Shown piece after piece: positions 29,080 through 38,697 of a DNA stretch of 64,000 bases. The stretch spans positions 199,336 to 263,335 of the forward strand of contig DAIOGK010000003.1 in assembly GCA_036745275.1 (NCBI GenBank), read 5' to 3'. Below the pieces are notes generated by a model. The model worked only from the letters and a program-made list of their open reading frames with translations. It had not been told where the DNA came from and ran no database searches. A program made the translations under genes and the position numbers. Source of the stretch: JAIUNP01 sp020161975 (GTDB taxonomy: Bacteria > Pseudomonadota > Alphaproteobacteria > Rhizobiales > Beijerinckiaceae). Position 1 is the stretch's first letter. Each line of letters opens with the position of its first letter.

Positions 29080-30546
29080 ATGCGGATCGATTATGCCGAA
29101 CTTGCGCATGGTCTGGGCCTTCCGGCGGAAGGCCCGCGTCCGCTTGTGACGGGGCTTGCCTTCGACAGCCGGGCGGTGAAACCGGGCGATGCCTTCTTTG
29201 CGCTCGCGGGATCGAAAACCGACGGTGCGCTCTATGCCGTCAAGGCGGCCGAGGCCGGCGCCGTGGTTGTGATCGGCGAAGGCGCGCGGCCTGCGGGGCT
29301 GCCGGCCAATGTCCTGTTTGCGCCGGTCGCGGATGCGCGGCTCGCGCTGGCGAAGGCCGCCGCGCTTGCCTATCCGCGCCAACCGGGCACCATTGTTGCG
29401 GTGACGGGGACGGCGGGCAAATCCTCTGTCGCGGACTTCACACGGCAGATCTTCGAAGCAACCGGCCATCCTTCGGCGAGCCTTGGAACGCTCGGAATCA
29501 TCACGGGCAAGGGTGCGCAATACGGCTCGCTGACAACGCCTGACCCACTGACGCTGCATCGGACACTTGATGCGCTCGCGGGTGAGGGCATCACGCATCT
29601 CGCCATCGAGGCGTCCTCGCATGGACTCGATCAGCGTCGGCTCGACGGCATCCGGTTGACGGCGGGCGCTTTCACCAATCTCGGGCGCGACCATCTCGAT
29701 TATCACGCCAGCATCGAGGAGTACCTTGCCTGCAAGTTGCGGCTGTTCGAGACGCTGCTGCCCGATGGTGCGCCGGCGATCCTCAATATGGATGGCGACC
29801 GATCGGGCGATGTGAAGGCGGTTTGCGAAAAGCGCGGGTTGAAACTCTTCACCACCGGGCGGGCAGGTGACCATCTTCGGCTGCTCAACGTGGCGAATGA
29901 GGCTTTCGGGCAGCGGCTGGCGCTGGCTTACGCGAAGAACGCCTACGAGGTGATGCTGCCGCTGACCGGCGCGTTTCAGGTGGAAAACGCATTGGTTGCT
30001 GCCGGTTTTGCGCTGGCGCTCGGCGCGCCGGCAAAGCGTGTGTTCAACGCAATGGCCCAGCTCAAGGGTGTGCCGGGCCGGCTGGAACGGGTGGGGGCCA
30101 AGGGCACTGCACCGGTCTTCGTCGATTATGCGCACAAGCCCGAGGCGCTCGCTTCTGTGCTGGGGACAATGCGCGGTTCGGTGTCGGGGCAACTCATCGT
30201 CGTGTTCGGTTGTGGTGGCGACCGGGACCGCGGCAAGCGCCCGATCATGGGAGCCATCGCCACGGACAAGGCCGATGTCGTGATCGTGACCGATGACAAT
30301 CCGCGCTCGGAAGTTCCGGCGGAAATCCGCCGCGAAATTCTCGTGGCCGCGCCGGGTGCGCGGGAGATCGGTGATCGCTCCGAAGCGATCCATGCGGCTG
30401 TCGCCATGCTGAAGGACGGCGATGCGCTGGTCATCGCCGGCAAGGGGCATGAAACCGGGCAGATCGTCGGCGGTACCGTCATCCCGTTTTCAGACCATGA
30501 CGAGGCCCGCGCCGCGCTGTTGGCCGAGGGAGGAATGATCCTGTGA
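29080..30546 (+). CDS. murE: UDP-MurNAc-L-Ala-D-Glu:meso-diaminopimelate ligase
   Basis: A 488-residue Mur ligase that adds the third amino acid to the peptidoglycan precursor. The ATP loop is VTGTAGKSSVADF, followed by the TPDPLTLH and EASSHGLDQRRLDG substrate segments and IFVDYAHKPEAL-type VFVDYAHKPEALA. DDNPR (IVTDDNPRSE) near residue 408 marks specificity for meso-diaminopimelate instead of lysine. It starts one base after the ftsI stop, and its own stop overlaps the murF GTG by 4 bases. Confidence 0.96.
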   Translation: MRIDYAELAHGLGLPAEGPRPLVTGLAFDSRAVKPGDAFFALAGSKTDGALYAVKAAEAGAVVVIGEGARPAGLPANVLFAPVADARLALAKAAALAYPRQPGTIVAVTGTAGKSSVADFTRQIFEATGHPSASLGTLGIITGKGAQYGSLTTPDPLTLHRTLDALAGEGITHLAIEASSHGLDQRRLDGIRLTAGAFTNLGRDHLDYHASIEEYLACKLRLFETLLPDGAPAILNMDGDRSGDVKAVCEKRGLKLFTTGRAGDHLRLLNVANEAFGQRLALAYAKNAYEVMLPLTGAFQVENALVAAGFALALGAPAKRVFNAMAQLKGVPGRLERVGAKGTAPVFVDYAHKPEALASVLGTMRGSVSGQLIVVFGCGGDRDRGKRPIMGAIATDKADVVIVTDDNPRSEVPAEIRREILVAAPGAREIGDRSEAIHAAVAMLKDGDALVIAGKGHETGQIVGGTVIPFSDHDEARAALLAEGGMIL

Positions 30547-31970
30547 CCATGCTCTGGAACGGGGACGTGCTGAAGGCGGCGCTCGATGCGGATACGCCGG
30601 CGGGGCAGCCGGGCATCAACGGCCTTTCCATCGACACGCGCACACTCATGACGGGTGATCTGTTCGTTGCGCTGAAGGACGTGCGTGACGGGCATGATTT
30701 TGTCGGCAACGCATTTGCTGCCGGGGCCGCCGCCGCGCTGGTGGACCGGGCGCACGCACCGGCACTCGCCGGCACGGGGCCGCTCTACATCGTCGATGCG
30801 GTGCTGCCGGCGCTGGAGCGGCTCGGCATCGCCGCCCGTGCCCGCACAAGAGCGCGCGTGATGGCGGTCACGGGGTCTGTCGGCAAGACGACGACCAAGG
30901 AGATGCTGCGGGTGGTCTTTGCCCGGCAGGGCGCCACGCACGCCTCGGTCGCCTCCTACAACAACCACTGGGGTGTGCCGCTGACGCTGGCGCGGATGCC
31001 GCAGGAGACGCGTTTCGGCATCTTTGAAATCGGGATGAACCATTCGTTCGAGATTCTGCCGCTGACCGGGTTCGTGCGCCCGGAGATCGCCATCGTGACC
31101 ACGGTGGAGCCGGTGCATCTGGCGCAGTTTCCGGGCATCGAAGCCATCGCGGACGCCAAGGGCGAGATCTTTTCCGGGCTCGTGCCGGGCGGGGTTGCGA
31201 TCATCAACCGCGACAACCCGCATTTCAACCGGCTGAAGGCCCATGCGGGCGCCTCGCGTGCCGGGCGGATCATCAGCTTCGGCGAAGAGGCGGGGGCGGA
31301 TGTGCGCCTCGTCTCTGCCCATTGCGAGGCCGATGGCTCGACCGTGGAAGCCGACGTGCTGGGCACGCGGCTCGTGTTCCGCCTTGGCGCGCCGGGGCGG
31401 CACAATGTGCAGAACGCGCTGGCGGTGCTGGGCGCGGTCCATGCAGCGGGCGCCGATCTTGCGCTGGCGGGGCTGGCGCTCAAGGATTTCGTGCCGGCGG
31501 ACGGTCGCGGCAAGCGGTTGTCGCTCGATGCCGGCAGCGGGGCCGTGACGCTGCTCGACGAAAGCTATAACGCCAATCCCTCATCCATGCGTGCGGCGTT
31601 GCAGATTCTCGGCACCATTCCGGTTGCAAAACACGGACGCCGCATCGCGGTTCTCGGCGACATGCTGGAACTGGGGGCATCCGGCGCGGATCTTCATCGC
31701 GGGCTGTCGGATGCGGTGGCGGCAAACCAGGTCGATCTCGTCTTTGCGGCCGGTCCGCTGATGAAAAATCTCTACGACGCCTTGCCGAAGGTGCGGCAGG
31801 GCGGCTACGCAGCCGACTCAGCCGCGCTCGAACCCTTTGTTCTGGGCGCTGTGCGCGGGGGCGATGCCGTCACCGTCAAGGGCTCCAATGGCAGCCGCAT
31901 GGCCCGCATCGTGGCAGCGCTGAAGGCACGGTATCCGGAGGCGGCGACGGTCGCTTCCGAGGATTTATGA
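30543..31970 (+). CDS. murF: UDP-MurNAc-tripeptide:D-Ala-D-Ala ligase
   Basis: A 475-residue Mur ligase that completes the UDP-MurNAc-pentapeptide. Motifs: LSIDTRTLMTGDLFVALKD at the N-terminus, the ATP loop VTGSVGKTTTKEML, SYNNHWGVPLTL, GIFEIGMNH and LLDESYNANPSSMRAAL, then IAVLGDMLELG. GTG 30543 overlaps the murE stop; ATG 30549 is an equally possible start two codons later. Confidence 0.95.
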   Translation: MTMLWNGDVLKAALDADTPAGQPGINGLSIDTRTLMTGDLFVALKDVRDGHDFVGNAFAAGAAAALVDRAHAPALAGTGPLYIVDAVLPALERLGIAARARTRARVMAVTGSVGKTTTKEMLRVVFARQGATHASVASYNNHWGVPLTLARMPQETRFGIFEIGMNHSFEILPLTGFVRPEIAIVTTVEPVHLAQFPGIEAIADAKGEIFSGLVPGGVAIINRDNPHFNRLKAHAGASRAGRIISFGEEAGADVRLVSAHCEADGSTVEADVLGTRLVFRLGAPGRHNVQNALAVLGAVHAAGADLALAGLALKDFVPADGRGKRLSLDAGSGAVTLLDESYNANPSSMRAALQILGTIPVAKHGRRIAVLGDMLELGASGADLHRGLSDAVAANQVDLVFAAGPLMKNLYDALPKVRQGGYAADSAALEPFVLGAVRGGDAVTVKGSNGSRMARIVAALKARYPEAATVASEDL

Positions 31971-31979
31971 GGCAATAGA

Positions 31980-33062
31980 ATGCTGTTCTGGCTCTCCAGT
32001 TTTTCGGAAGCGTTCGGCCCGCTGAACCTGTTCCGCTACATCACCTTCCGCGCGGGCGGCGCGACGGTGACGGCGCTGTTCTTCGTGCTGATGTTCGGGC
32101 CGGCCATCATCAACCTGTTGCGCGTGAAGCAGGGCAAGGGCCAGCCGATCCGGCTCGACGGGCCGGAATCGCATCTTGCCAAGCGCGGAACGCCGACCAT
32201 GGGCGGGCTGATGATCCTCTCCGGCCTGCTGGTTGCGAGCCTGCTCTGGTGCAACCTCGGCAATCCGTTCGTCTGGGCCGTGGTGGGCGTGACGGTCGGC
32301 TTCGGCGCCATCGGTTTTTACGACGACTATCTGAAAGTGACCAAGCAGAGCCACAAGGGCTTTTCCTCGAAAGCACGGCTGGCGCTGGAGGCGATCATCG
32401 CCGGCATCGCGGTTTATGTGATCACTGCGAATTTTCCGCCGTCACTGGCGCATGTGGTCAGCTTTCCGATCTTCAAGGAAGCGGCCATCAACCTCGGCGT
32501 TTTCTTCCTTGTCTTCGGCATCTTCATCATCGTGGCGGCCGGCAATGCCGTGAACCTCACCGACGGGCTCGATGGTCTGGCCATCGTGCCGGTGATGATT
32601 GCGGCGGGGACCTTCGGCTTCATCGCCTATCTCGCCGGCAACGCGATTTTCTCGAATTACCTTCAGATCAATTTCGTGCCCGGTGTCGGCGAACTTGCCG
32701 TCATCTGCGGTGCGGTGATCGGAGCGGGGCTCGGCTTTCTATGGTTCAACGCGCCGCCCGCGCAGATCTTCATGGGCGATACGGGGTCGTTGGCGCTCGG
32801 TGGTCTCCTCGGTTCGGTGGCGGTTGCCACCAAGCATGAGATCGTCTTTGCCATTGTCGGCGGGCTGTTCGTGCTGGAGGCGATGAGCGTCATCATCCAG
32901 GTGGCCTCGTTCAAGCTGACCGGCAAGCGCGTGTTCCGCATGGCGCCGATCCACCATCATTTCGAGAAGAAGGGCTGGCAGGAGCCGCAGGTCGTCATCC
33001 GCTTCTGGATCATCGCCGTCATTCTGGCGCTGGTCGGCCTTGCGACCCTGAAGCTGAGGTAA
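31980..33062 (+). CDS. mraY: Phospho-MurNAc-pentapeptide translocase MraY
   Basis: A 360-residue inner-membrane enzyme that forms lipid I from UDP-MurNAc-pentapeptide and undecaprenyl phosphate. Around ten membrane helices are visible. Catalytic and signature motifs: GTPTMGGLMI, FYDDYLKVTKQSHKGFSSK (Asp-Asp), NAVNLTDGLDGLAIVPV, MGDTGSLALGG and MAPIHHHFEKKGW. The length is exactly that of E. coli MraY. Confidence 0.97.
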   Translation: MLFWLSSFSEAFGPLNLFRYITFRAGGATVTALFFVLMFGPAIINLLRVKQGKGQPIRLDGPESHLAKRGTPTMGGLMILSGLLVASLLWCNLGNPFVWAVVGVTVGFGAIGFYDDYLKVTKQSHKGFSSKARLALEAIIAGIAVYVITANFPPSLAHVVSFPIFKEAAINLGVFFLVFGIFIIVAAGNAVNLTDGLDGLAIVPVMIAAGTFGFIAYLAGNAIFSNYLQINFVPGVGELAVICGAVIGAGLGFLWFNAPPAQIFMGDTGSLALGGLLGSVAVATKHEIVFAIVGGLFVLEAMSVIIQVASFKLTGKRVFRMAPIHHHFEKKGWQEPQVVIRFWIIAVILALVGLATLKLR

Positions 33063-33067
33063 TTTGC

Positions 33068-34465
33068 ATGACGCCGGTCACGGTTTTCAACGGCAAGACG
33101 GTCGCCCTATTCGGGCTTGGCGGTTCGGGGCTTGTCACCGCCGAGGCGCTGAAGGCGGGCGGTGCCGATGTGCGTGCCTGGGACGACAACGCCTCGGCTC
33201 GCGAGGCGGCGGAAGCGCGCGGCATCACGCTCGAGAACCTCAAAGATGCCAGTTGGGACGGGGTTTCTGCGCTGGTGCTGGCGCCAGGCGTACCGCTCAC
33301 CCATCCTGTGCCGCACTGGTCGGTGGACAAGGCGAAGGCCGCCGGCGTCGAAATCATCGGCGACATCGAGCTGTTCTGCCGTGAGCGCAAGGCGCTCGCC
33401 CCGGATGCGCCGTTCGTGGCGATCACCGGCACCAACGGCAAATCAACGACGACAGCGCTGATTGCGCATCTGCTCACGGCTGCGGGGCGCGATGTGCAAC
33501 TGGGTGGCAACATCGGTACGGCCATCCTGGCGCTTCAGCCGCCCGCTGCCGGGCGCATCCATGTCATCGAGGTCTCTTCCTTCCAGATCGATCTTGCCCC
33601 CTCGCTGGCCCCCAGCATCGGTGTGATGATGAACCTGACGGTTGACCATATTGACCGGCATGGCACCGTGGAGAATTACGCCGCCATCAAGGAGCGAATG
33701 GTTGCGGCTGCCGATCTGGCCGTGATCGGCATCGACGATGATTTTTCTGCCGCCATGGCGCGCCATCGCGATGAAAAGAGCAAGGCCAGCATACGGGTAT
33801 CGGTGCAGACGCCGGTGCCGAACGGGCTCTATGCAGAAGGCTCGCGCGTCATGTTCGCGCACAAGGGCAAGCGGATCGAGGCGGCGGATCTTGCCGGCAT
33901 CGGCGCGCTGCGCGGGCGCCACAACGCCCAGAATGCAGCAATGGCCATTGCCGTCGTCACCTCGCTCGGCGTCAATGCCGTGACGATCCGCGAAGGTTTG
34001 CAGAGCTTTGGTGGACTTGCGCACCGTATGGAAGAGATCGGCAAGGTGGGCCGGGTGCTCTTTCTCAATGATTCCAAGGCGACGAATGCAGATTCGACCG
34101 ACAAGGCGCTCGGTGCGTTCGAGAAGGGCATCTACTGGATTGCCGGCGGCAAGGCCAAGGAGGGCGGCATCGAGCCGCTTCGCGGGCATTTCGAGCGAAT
34201 CGCCAAGGCCTATCTCATCGGCGATGCTGCCGCCGAGTTCGCCGAAACGCTGGGTGATGGTGTCCGCCATGTCCACTCCGGCACGCTGGATGTGGCGGTG
34301 ATGAGCGCGCTGGAGGATGCCCAGCGCGAGGGTGGCGGTGTGGTTCTGCTGTCGCCGGCCTGCGCTTCCTACGATCAATACAAGAACTATGAGCAGCGCG
34401 GTGATCATTTCCGCGTCCTTGTCGAGGCTCTGCCGGGCTTTGTGCCGAAAACGAAGGGAGCGTGA
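33068..34465 (+). CDS. murD: UDP-MurNAc-L-alanine:D-glutamate ligase
   Basis: A 465-residue Mur ligase that adds D-Glu. The N-terminal Rossmann segment is VALFGLGGSGLVTAEALKAG. The ATP loop is ITGTNGKSTTTALIAHLL, followed by LGGNIGTAIL, EVSSFQIDLAPSLAP and MNLTVDHIDRHG. The C-terminal domain has FLNDSKATNADSTDKAL and VVLLSPACASYDQYKNYEQR. Five bases separate it from mraY, and the ftsW start is immediately downstream. Confidence 0.96.
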   Translation: MTPVTVFNGKTVALFGLGGSGLVTAEALKAGGADVRAWDDNASAREAAEARGITLENLKDASWDGVSALVLAPGVPLTHPVPHWSVDKAKAAGVEIIGDIELFCRERKALAPDAPFVAITGTNGKSTTTALIAHLLTAAGRDVQLGGNIGTAILALQPPAAGRIHVIEVSSFQIDLAPSLAPSIGVMMNLTVDHIDRHGTVENYAAIKERMVAAADLAVIGIDDDFSAAMARHRDEKSKASIRVSVQTPVPNGLYAEGSRVMFAHKGKRIEAADLAGIGALRGRHNAQNAAMAIAVVTSLGVNAVTIREGLQSFGGLAHRMEEIGKVGRVLFLNDSKATNADSTDKALGAFEKGIYWIAGGKAKEGGIEPLRGHFERIAKAYLIGDAAAEFAETLGDGVRHVHSGTLDVAVMSALEDAQREGGGVVLLSPACASYDQYKNYEQRGDHFRVLVEALPGFVPKTKGA

Positions 34466-34467
34466 CC

Positions 34468-35625
34468 ATGGTCAGCCGCGCCGATCGATCTGCGTTCAAT
34501 GAATGGTGGTGGACCATCGACCGCTGGCTGCTGTTCAGCTTCATGGCGCTGATGCTGCTCGGCATCCTGTTCGGCCTTGCGGCGAGCCCGCCTGTTGCGG
34601 CGCGCCTTGGTCTGCCAACCTTCTATTTCGTCAACCGGCAGGCGTTCTTCCTGGTGCTGGCGTTAATTACGATGGTCGGGGTCTCGTTTCTTTCGCCGCG
34701 ACATGTGCGGCGCATGGCACTGGTGCTGTTCTTTGTGGCGCTGGCGCTGGTGGTCGCCACGCTGCTTTTTGGCGCGGAAGTGAAGGGCGCGCGGCGCTGG
34801 ATCTCGCTGGCGGGCATCTCCATCCAGCCGTCCGAATTCCTGAAACCGGCCTTCATCATCATGGCGGCCTGGGCCTTTTCGGAAAAGGCGAGCCGGGCCG
34901 ACATGCCGGGGACGCCCATGGCCATGTTGCTGTTGCCCATCGTCATCGTGCCGCTGATTCTCCAGCCGGATTTCGGGCAGACGATGCTGGTCACGGCGGT
35001 CTGGTGCGGGCTCTTCTTCCTCGCGGGCCTGCATCTTCTCTGGGTTGCCGGGCTCGGCATTCTCGGTGTCGGCGGACTGTTTCTCGCCTATAAATTCCTG
35101 CCGCACGTCACCTCGCGTATCGACAAGTTCCTGAACAAGGGCAATGGCGGGGCGGGCGAGTTCCAGGCGGAAACCGCGCGTGAAAGCCTGCTTTCTGGCG
35201 GCTGGCTCGGCAAGGGGCCGGGCGAGGGCACGGTGAAACGCATCCTGCCCGACAGCCACACGGATTATATCTTCGCTGTGGTCGGGGAGGAGTTCGGGCT
35301 TATCGTCTGCATGGTCATCGTGGCGCTGTTCGCCTTCATCGTGCTGCGGGCGCTGTCGAATGCCTTCCGCAACGAGGACCCGTTCGCGCGCTTTGCGGCG
35401 GCGGGACTAGCCATGCTGTTCGGGCTTCAGGCGAGCATCAACATGGCCGTCAATCTCGACCTCATCCCGCCCAAGGGCATGACGCTGCCCTTCATCTCCT
35501 ACGGTGGGTCCTCGCTGATCTCACTGGCAATCACGACCGGCTTCCTGCTGGCCGTCACCCGGCGTCGGCCGAGTGCGGCTCTCGTCTCGCGCGTGTCGAC
35601 CGGCCTCAGGGCGGTGCCGGCATGA
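34468..35625 (+). CDS. ftsW: Septal peptidoglycan polymerase FtsW (SEDS family)
   Basis: A 385-residue polytopic membrane protein that polymerises lipid II at the septum together with FtsI. Ten membrane helices are visible. SEDS signatures include GARRWISLAGISIQPSEFLK, the large loop with AETARESLLSGGWLGKGPGE and LPDSHTDYIFAVVGEEFGLI, and LPFISYGGSSLISLAITTGF. ATG 34468 is used; GTG 34462 overlapping the murD stop is an alternative. The stop overlaps murG by 4 bases. Confidence 0.96.
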   Translation: MVSRADRSAFNEWWWTIDRWLLFSFMALMLLGILFGLAASPPVAARLGLPTFYFVNRQAFFLVLALITMVGVSFLSPRHVRRMALVLFFVALALVVATLLFGAEVKGARRWISLAGISIQPSEFLKPAFIIMAAWAFSEKASRADMPGTPMAMLLLPIVIVPLILQPDFGQTMLVTAVWCGLFFLAGLHLLWVAGLGILGVGGLFLAYKFLPHVTSRIDKFLNKGNGGAGEFQAETARESLLSGGWLGKGPGEGTVKRILPDSHTDYIFAVVGEEFGLIVCMVIVALFAFIVLRALSNAFRNEDPFARFAAAGLAMLFGLQASINMAVNLDLIPPKGMTLPFISYGGSSLISLAITTGFLLAVTRRRPSAALVSRVSTGLRAVPA

Positions 35626-36710
35626 GTGCGCCCATCAAGGTTCTGCTGGCGGCTGGCGGTACGGGCGGGCATCTGTTTCCGGCTGAAAGTCTCGCCAATG
35701 TCCTGGTGGCGCGCGGCGCTGTGGTGGAACTCGTCTCGGACGACCGGGCCGCGATCTATGCCGACAAGTTCCCGGCAACGCTGCATCAGGTGACAAGTGG
35801 CACTGTGACCGGCAAGGGCTTTCTGGGAAGGTTGAAGGGAGCGATTGCGCTCGCCGTCGGGACACGGCAGGCGTTGAAGCTGATGGACAGGCTGAAACCC
35901 GATGTCGTGGTGGGTTTTGGCGGTTATCCCACGGTACCGCCTGTTTATGCCGCGACGATGCGGAAAATTCCGACCATCATTCACGAGCAGAATGGCGTGA
36001 TGGGCCGGGCAAACCGCTTTCTTGCACCGAAAGTCACGCGCATCGCCACGGGCTTTCCGCTGAAGGCGACCCAGTTTCCGGACAAGACCAGCGTTGTGGG
36101 CAATCCGGTGCGTCCGCCGGTTCTGGCGGCTGCGGAGGTGCCATTTCCGGCGCTGCCGGGGGACGGGGTGCTGCAATTGCTCGTCTTCGGCGGCAGCCAG
36201 GGCGCGCGGGTGATGAGCGAGATCGTGCCGCCGGCCATCGCGCTTTTGCCTGCCGCGATGCGGGCGCGGCTCCATCTCGTCCAGCAGGCGCGCGAGGAAG
36301 ATCGCGAGCGGGTGGAGAAGGCTTACGGCCTGATGGGCGTTTCTGCGGAAATCTCGCCGTTCTTCAAGGATATGCCGGCGAAAATCGCCGCCGCGCATCT
36401 GGTCATCTGCCGATCTGGTGCCTCGACGGTGGCCGAGCTTGCAGTGATCGGTCGGCCCTCGATCCTCGTGCCGTTGCCCGGCAGTCTCGATCAGGATCAG
36501 GCGGCGAATGCCGCTGTGCTCGCAGACGCGGGCGGGGCAACGCTTTGCCGGCAGGACAATTTCACGCCTGACTGGCTGGCCGGCGAAATCGCCAGGCTGA
36601 TGGATCAGCCGCAAATTCTGGCCACGCAGGCGGAGAAAGCGCGATCCGTGGCGGTGCCGGATGCCGCCGGGCGGCTTGCTGACCTTGTTTTTGCGACGGT
36701 CCGGCGTTAA
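35622..36710 (+). CDS. murG: UDP-GlcNAc:lipid I N-acetylglucosaminyltransferase MurG
   Basis: A 362-residue membrane-associated GT28 enzyme that makes lipid II. N-domain motif LLAAGGTGGHLFPAESLANV, then VVGFGGYPTVPPVYAATMRK and IIHEQNGVMGRANRFLAPKV. The C-domain has LLVFGGSQGARVMSEIVPPA and VICRSGASTVAELAVIGRPS with LPGSLDQDQAANAAVL. ATG 35622 overlaps the ftsW stop (ATGA). 32 bases separate it from murC. Confidence 0.96.
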   Translation: MSAPIKVLLAAGGTGGHLFPAESLANVLVARGAVVELVSDDRAAIYADKFPATLHQVTSGTVTGKGFLGRLKGAIALAVGTRQALKLMDRLKPDVVVGFGGYPTVPPVYAATMRKIPTIIHEQNGVMGRANRFLAPKVTRIATGFPLKATQFPDKTSVVGNPVRPPVLAAAEVPFPALPGDGVLQLLVFGGSQGARVMSEIVPPAIALLPAAMRARLHLVQQAREEDRERVEKAYGLMGVSAEISPFFKDMPAKIAAAHLVICRSGASTVAELAVIGRPSILVPLPGSLDQDQAANAAVLADAGGATLCRQDNFTPDWLAGEIARLMDQPQILATQAEKARSVAVPDAAGRLADLVFATVRR

Positions 36711-36742
36711 TCCCGCCCGCAATACTCTTTCGGGGAACCGAC

Positions 36743-38149
36743 ATGAAAATTCCGCGCTCTACGGGAGCCATCCATTTCATCGGCATCGGCGGCATCGGCA
36801 TGTCCGGTATCGCAGAGGTGCTCAAAACCCTCGGCTATACCGTGCAAGGTTCGGACGCGGCGGATGGCGCCAATGTCAAGCGCCTGCGTGATGCTGGCAT
36901 CACCTGCTTTGTCGGACACAAGGCCGAGAATGTCGGCGATGCGGAGGTGGTGGTGGTCTCCACCGCGATCAAGCGGGACAACCCCGAACTCGTCGCCGCG
37001 CGCGAAAAGCGCATTCCCGTGGTGCGCCGGGCCGAGATGCTGGCCGAACTGATGCGCTTCAAGAGCGCCATCGCCATTGCCGGCACCCATGGCAAGACGA
37101 CGACGACCTCGCTGGTGGCGACCCTCCTTGATGCCGGGAACTTCGACCCGACCGTCATCAACGGCGGCATCATCAATGCCTATGGCACAAACGCCCGCAT
37201 CGGCGCCGGCGAATGGATGGTGGTGGAGGCCGATGAGAGCGACGGCACCTTCCTGAAGCTGCCGGCGGATGTCGCCATTGTCACCAACATCGACCCAGAG
37301 CATCTCGATCATTTCAAGACGTTCGATGCGATCAAGGATGCCTTCCGCTCCTTTGTGAACAACCTGCCGTTCTACGGGTTCGCCGTGATGTGTCTCGACC
37401 ATCCCACGGTGCAGCAGATGGTGGGCGAGATTCAGGATCGCCGGGTGCTGACCTATGGCGAGAATCCGCAGGCCGATTTCCGCATCATCGACATCGACCT
37501 GACCGGCGGCCAGTCAAAATTCACGCTGCTGATCCGCGACCGTAAGCGCGGCACCGACATGGTGGTGCGCGACCTCGTGATGCCGATGCCGGGCCATCAC
37601 AACGCCCTCAATGCCACGGCAGCGATTGCGGTGGCCTATGATCTCGGCGTGCCGGTGGAGACGATCCGGAAGGCGCTTGCGGGCTTCGGCGGCGTCAAGC
37701 GGCGCTTCACGAAGACCGGAGAATGGAATGGCGCGCTGATCTTCGATGATTACGGGCATCATCCGGTGGAAATCGCCGCCGTGCTCAGGGCCGCGCGCAA
37801 TTCCACCAAGGGGCAGGTGGTCGCCATCGTCCAGCCGCATCGCTACACGCGCCTGCAATCGCTGTTCAACGATTTTGCCTCCTGCTTCAACGATGCCGAC
37901 TTGGTGATCGTGGCCGATACCTATGCGGCGGGCGAAGCGCCCATCGAAGGGGCGCAGAAGGACGATCTCGTCTCCGCCATCAAGGCGCGCGGCCATCGCA
38001 ATGCGGTGGCGCTGCCGGGGCCGGAGGCGCTGGCCGGCATGGTGGCCGAGGTGGCAAAGCCCGGCGATTATGTCGTCTGCCTCGGCGCCGGCAATATCAC
38101 GCAATGGGCCTATGCGCTGCCGGGGGAACTGGCGGCGATTAAGGGGTGA
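36743..38149 (+). CDS. murC: UDP-N-acetylmuramate:L-alanine ligase
   Basis: A 468-residue Mur ligase that attaches the first amino acid. The N-terminal FIGIGGIGMSGIAEVLKTLG and QGSDAADGANVKRLRD are characteristic. The ATP loop is IAGTHGKTTTTSLVATLL, followed by WMVVEADESDGTFLKLPADV, NIDPEHLDHFK and FDDYGHHPVEIAAVLRAAR. The stop lies at 38147-38149. Normally murB would follow at once; here an AT-rich gene begins 4 bases later. Confidence 0.97.
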   Translation: MKIPRSTGAIHFIGIGGIGMSGIAEVLKTLGYTVQGSDAADGANVKRLRDAGITCFVGHKAENVGDAEVVVVSTAIKRDNPELVAAREKRIPVVRRAEMLAELMRFKSAIAIAGTHGKTTTTSLVATLLDAGNFDPTVINGGIINAYGTNARIGAGEWMVVEADESDGTFLKLPADVAIVTNIDPEHLDHFKTFDAIKDAFRSFVNNLPFYGFAVMCLDHPTVQQMVGEIQDRRVLTYGENPQADFRIIDIDLTGGQSKFTLLIRDRKRGTDMVVRDLVMPMPGHHNALNATAAIAVAYDLGVPVETIRKALAGFGGVKRRFTKTGEWNGALIFDDYGHHPVEIAAVLRAARNSTKGQVVAIVQPHRYTRLQSLFNDFASCFNDADLVIVADTYAAGEAPIEGAQKDDLVSAIKARGHRNAVALPGPEALAGMVAEVAKPGDYVVCLGAGNITQWAYALPGELAAIKG

Positions 38150-38153
38150 GGCG

Positions 38154-38693
38154 ATGCCTTACGAAATACCTAAATTTGATCGCTTAAATATTGAGGCATA
38201 TCAACAACGCAAAACCATCTATGAGATGGTTGGCTATATTATGACGCATGCATCTAATAACGAAAGCCTTGTTATATATTATTTAAAGTTTCTTATTGGG
38301 ACCACGGATGCAAATGCTGAGATAATATTTTATTCATTTAACAATCTTGCTTCGCGTGTTGAGTTAGTTAAGAGGCTTATACATCAGAATTTGCGCGAAG
38401 ATTTGAAGGAAAGAACTAAAAAAATATTCAAGAGGTTGGAGTCGTTAAACACAACTAGAAATGAATTAGCTCATTGTATTTATGATATTAATGAGACTGG
38501 GTATGTTATTGGAACATACCGAGCTCGGTTTTCTTCAAGTAAAAGCCAAAATAAATTCCGAGACTATAAAAAATTTGATCAAGCGCGTTATAATGAATTA
38601 AAAAATTGTGGAGATTCGTTTTCGGAGCTAAATAAATTGATGCATCAAAATTTACAAGAAATTGAAATTGCTATGCAGGTTACAAGGAAATAG
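38154..38693 (+). CDS. AT-rich hypothetical protein with a HEPN-like RNxxxH motif, inserted between murC and murB
   Basis: A 179-residue, highly charged, mostly helical protein with no signal peptide or membrane helix. By eye the gene is about one third G+C, against more than 60 percent around it, and codon use is entirely different (ATA, AGA, TTA, AAT common). Residues 102-107 read RNELAH, which fits the HEPN RNase motif R-N-x3-H, preceded by a helix-rich region (VELVKRLIHQNLREDLKERT) as in many small HEPN proteins. It starts 4 bases after the murC stop and uses the AGGGGTGAGG at the end of murC as its ribosome binding site. Its own end carries AAGGAA, about 8 bases before the murB GTG. It is therefore read as part of the mur operon. 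No partner antitoxin or nucleotidyltransferase gene is adjacent. The HEPN call is inference from the motif; the foreign origin is clear. Confidence 0.8.
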   Translation: MPYEIPKFDRLNIEAYQQRKTIYEMVGYIMTHASNNESLVIYYLKFLIGTTDANAEIIFYSFNNLASRVELVKRLIHQNLREDLKERTKKIFKRLESLNTTRNELAHCIYDINETGYVIGTYRARFSSSKSQNKFRDYKKFDQARYNELKNCGDSFSELNKLMHQNLQEIEIAMQVTRK

Positions 38694-38697
38694 TATT

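Noticed and set aside
38150..38697. The insert as an insertion sequence or prophage fragment
   Set aside because: There is no transposase, integrase, terminal inverted repeat or obvious target duplication; only one complete gene is present.
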